Part shown: positions 62,455 through 64,000 of the stretch, one piece after another
Layout: each line of letters opens with the position of its first letter
Numbering within the stretch: position 1 is the first letter of the stretch
Assembly (NCBI GenBank): GCA_944386565.1
Contig: CALXBO010000002.1
Span: forward strand, 1 to 64,000
Direction: 5' to 3'
Source of the DNA: an uncultured Ruthenibacterium sp.
GTDB lineage: Bacteria; Bacillota; Clostridia; Oscillospirales; Ruminococcaceae
Length of the DNA: 64,000 nt
Made by a program: the position numbers and the translations under genes
Notes under the pieces: model-generated
What the model was told of the DNA's origin: nothing
Seen by the model: only the letters and a program-made list of their open reading frames with translations
Database searches by the model: none

Positions 62455-62506
62455 AACGGCAAGTGAAATCCGCCCATCCGGCGGAACGTTAAGGAGGAGC
62501 TTTCCC

Positions 62507-63814
62507 ATGTGGTATGATGAAAGCGTATTGTATCAGATCTATCCTCTCGGACTGTGCGGCGCGCCGCACGACAACGACGGCGTGTGCGTTCCCCGTGTGC
62601 GCGTCCTGACGGACTGGATGCCGCACATCGCGAAGCTCGGCGCGACGGCCGTGCTGTTCAACCCGGTGTTCGAGTCCGACCGCCACGGCTATGACACGCG
62701 CGATTATCAGAAGATCGACTGCCGGCTCGGCTCAAACGAGGACTTCGCCGCCGTGTGCAGCGCCGCACATGAAAACGGCCTGCGCATTCTGCTCGACGGC
62801 GTGTTCAATCATGTGGGGCGCGGCTTCTGGGCGTTCCAGGATGTGCTGCAGCGCCGCGAAGCGAGCCCCTACCGCGACTGGTTCCACATCAATTTCGGCG
62901 GCAATTCCAACTACAACGACGGCCTTTGGTACGAGGGCTGGGAAGGCCACTATGAACTGGTCAAGCTGAACCTGCGCAACAACGACGTGGTGGAGTATCT
63001 GTTCGACTGCACCCGCAAGTGGGTGGAATGGTTTGACATCGACGGTCTGCGGCTCGACGTCGCCTATTGTCTGGATGAGGAGTTCCTGCGCCGCCTGCGC
63101 GCTTTTACCGCTTCGATGAAACCGGATTTCGTGCTCGTCGGCGAGATGCTGCACGGCGACTACAACCGCCTTGTCAACGATTCCATGCTGCATTCGTGCA
63201 CGAATTATGAGTGCTACAAAGGCCTGTACTCGGCGTTCAACAGCATGAATCTGTTCGAGATCGGCCACAGCCTGCAGCGCCAGTTCGGCCCGGAGCAGTG
63301 GACGCTCTACAAAGGAAAGCATCTGATGTGCTTTGCCGATAACCACGACGTGACGCGTCTTGCGACGATTTTGACGAACAGGGAGCACATCCGTCCGCTG
63401 TACGGCCTGATGTTCGGCATGCCGGGCGTGCCGTGCATGTATTACGGAAGCGAGTGGGGAGCGCAGGGCGACAAACACAGCGGCGACGACGCGCTGCGTC
63501 CGGCCTTCGAGACCCCCGTGGAGAACGATCTGACGGCGTGGATCACCGCGCTCGCCAAGGCGCATACGCAGAGCAAGGCACTGTGCTACGGGTCGTACCG
63601 TACGGTCGTTCTCACGAACCATCAGTTCATTTTCGAGCGCGAGTTTGAGGGCGAGCGCGTGCTGGTGGCGATCAACGCCGCGGCCGAGCCCTACACCGCG
63701 CACTTCAACGCCAACGCCGGCCGCGCGACCGATCTCATCACCGGAAATCTGCATGACTTCGGCGGCGGCAGCGAGCTGGCGCCGTACTCCGCCGCATTCT
63801 GGCGCACGGAGTGA
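62507..63814 (+). CDS. GH13 alpha-amylase-family glycoside hydrolase
   Basis: A 435-aa intracellular enzyme (no signal peptide) with the GH13 conserved regions: LLDGVFNHVG, the nucleophile Asp184 in GLRLDVA, the acid/base Glu213 in LVGEML and the transition-state Asp281 in FADNHD. MWYDESVLYQIYPL at the start and GMPGVPCMYYGSEWG are typical of neopullulanase/cyclomaltodextrinase-related members. The exact alpha-glucan substrate cannot be told. AAGGAGGAG precedes the ATG. Confidence 0.92.
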   Translation: MWYDESVLYQIYPLGLCGAPHDNDGVCVPRVRVLTDWMPHIAKLGATAVLFNPVFESDRHGYDTRDYQKIDCRLGSNEDFAAVCSAAHENGLRILLDGVFNHVGRGFWAFQDVLQRREASPYRDWFHINFGGNSNYNDGLWYEGWEGHYELVKLNLRNNDVVEYLFDCTRKWVEWFDIDGLRLDVAYCLDEEFLRRLRAFTASMKPDFVLVGEMLHGDYNRLVNDSMLHSCTNYECYKGLYSAFNSMNLFEIGHSLQRQFGPEQWTLYKGKHLMCFADNHDVTRLATILTNREHIRPLYGLMFGMPGVPCMYYGSEWGAQGDKHSGDDALRPAFETPVENDLTAWITALAKAHTQSKALCYGSYRTVVLTNHQFIFEREFEGERVLVAINAAAEPYTAHFNANAGRATDLITGNLHDFGGGSELAPYSAAFWRTE

Positions 63815-63841
63815 GTTTGCGCACATGCGCGGGAGATACGT

Positions 63842-64000
63842 ATGTATATCATTAAAAAGCTGTTCAGCGGACGAATTTTCATCACGATCGTCCTGCTGCT
63901 GGTGCAAATCGTCTGGACGACGCTGTTCTTTCTGCGCCTGACGAAATATTCCGTCGCGCTCAGCATTCTGTTCGGCATTCTCAGCGTGCTGATCGTGCTT
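63842..64000 (+). CDS. Probable cardiolipin synthase, N-terminal part (cut by window end)
   Basis: The first 53 codons of a gene running off the window. Two hydrophobic helices (TIVLLLVQIVWTTLFFL and a second after TKYSVALSILFG) match the N-terminus of Firmicutes cardiolipin synthases, where a membrane hairpin precedes the two HKD phospholipase-D domains. The catalytic part is not in view, so this rests on the opening alone. GGGAGA precedes the ATG, and the gene starts 27 bases after the GH13 stop. Confidence 0.55.
   Translation, partial: MYIIKKLFSGRIFITIVLLLVQIVWTTLFFLRLTKYSVALSILFGILSVLIVL

Noticed and set aside
62262-62456. A 64-codon frame between the ilv promoter and the GH13 gene
   Set aside because: There is no ribosome binding site, no similarity to a known protein, and it overlaps a perfect hairpin and the GH13 promoter.

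Overview
The window is a high-GC, Gram-positive-type chromosomal segment that most resembles a gut-type anaerobe of the Clostridia, around the Oscillospiraceae/Ruminococcaceae. This placement is an inference. It rests on strong AGGAGG-like ribosome binding sites, frequent TTG and GTG starts, T-box and L10 leaders, the ywiB-argS pairing, an anaerobic [FeFe] hydrogenase, an oxygen-sensitive class I fumarase and several lipoproteins. I see no rRNA, tRNA, CRISPR array, insertion sequence or prophage.

Layout. 1-8.2 kb (minus strand): TauE-type permease with an arylsulfotransferase, small membrane proteins, argS-DUF1934, and murI-ddl for peptidoglycan precursors. 8.3-12.2 kb (plus): the rpmG-secE-nusG-rplK-rplA-rplJ-rplL block, with two apparent ribosomal protein L1 sites, an L10 leader and a curious duplication of the rplA 3' end. 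12.2-17.4 kb (plus): a degenerate GGDEF/EAL protein, then a BlaI-like repressor, a BlaR1-like M56 protease fused to a degenerate M23 domain, and an EnvC-like M23 protein. 17.4-21.2 kb (minus): potABCD polyamine uptake. 21.4-25.5 kb (plus): a NeuD-like protein, a NeuD::NahK fusion, an HD protein and metY. 25.5-27.5 kb: an ECF sigma factor, its zinc-finger anti-sigma factor and an unknown membrane protein behind a likely autoregulated promoter.

27.5-34.6 kb: a trigger-factor-like lipoprotein; malic enzyme plus two-subunit fumarase; and a predicted tryptophan ABC transporter (trpXYZ) controlled by a T-box with a UGG specifier. 34.6-37.6 kb (minus): Bax inhibitor-like protein, nnrD and a MATE exporter. 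37.8-40.0 kb (plus): two paralogous membrane-anchored SGNH hydrolases. 40.0-43.5 kb: a monomeric [FeFe] hydrogenase divergent from a predicted metal transporter across a palindromic promoter, then a YhfC-family membrane protein. 43.5-47.9 kb (minus): an unknown membrane protein, a two-AAA-domain ATPase and a divergent PTS enzyme I. 48-49.2 kb: nagA.

49.2-62.2 kb holds almost the whole branched-chain amino acid pathway on the minus strand: leuACDB and ilvBNCD, each behind its own leucine-type (CUC) T-box and strong promoter, with ilvA between them and a DUF815 ATPase on the opposite strand. The window ends with a GH13 glycosidase and the first 53 codons of a probable cardiolipin synthase.

The least ordinary features are the BlaI / M56::M23 / EnvC locus, whose sensor lacks two expected M23 residues; the NeuD::NahK fusion beside a stand-alone NeuD-like paralogue; the enzyme I-like/AAA operon; the palindrome shared by the hydrogenase and transporter promoters; and the rplA tail duplication with its cluster of perfect hairpins.
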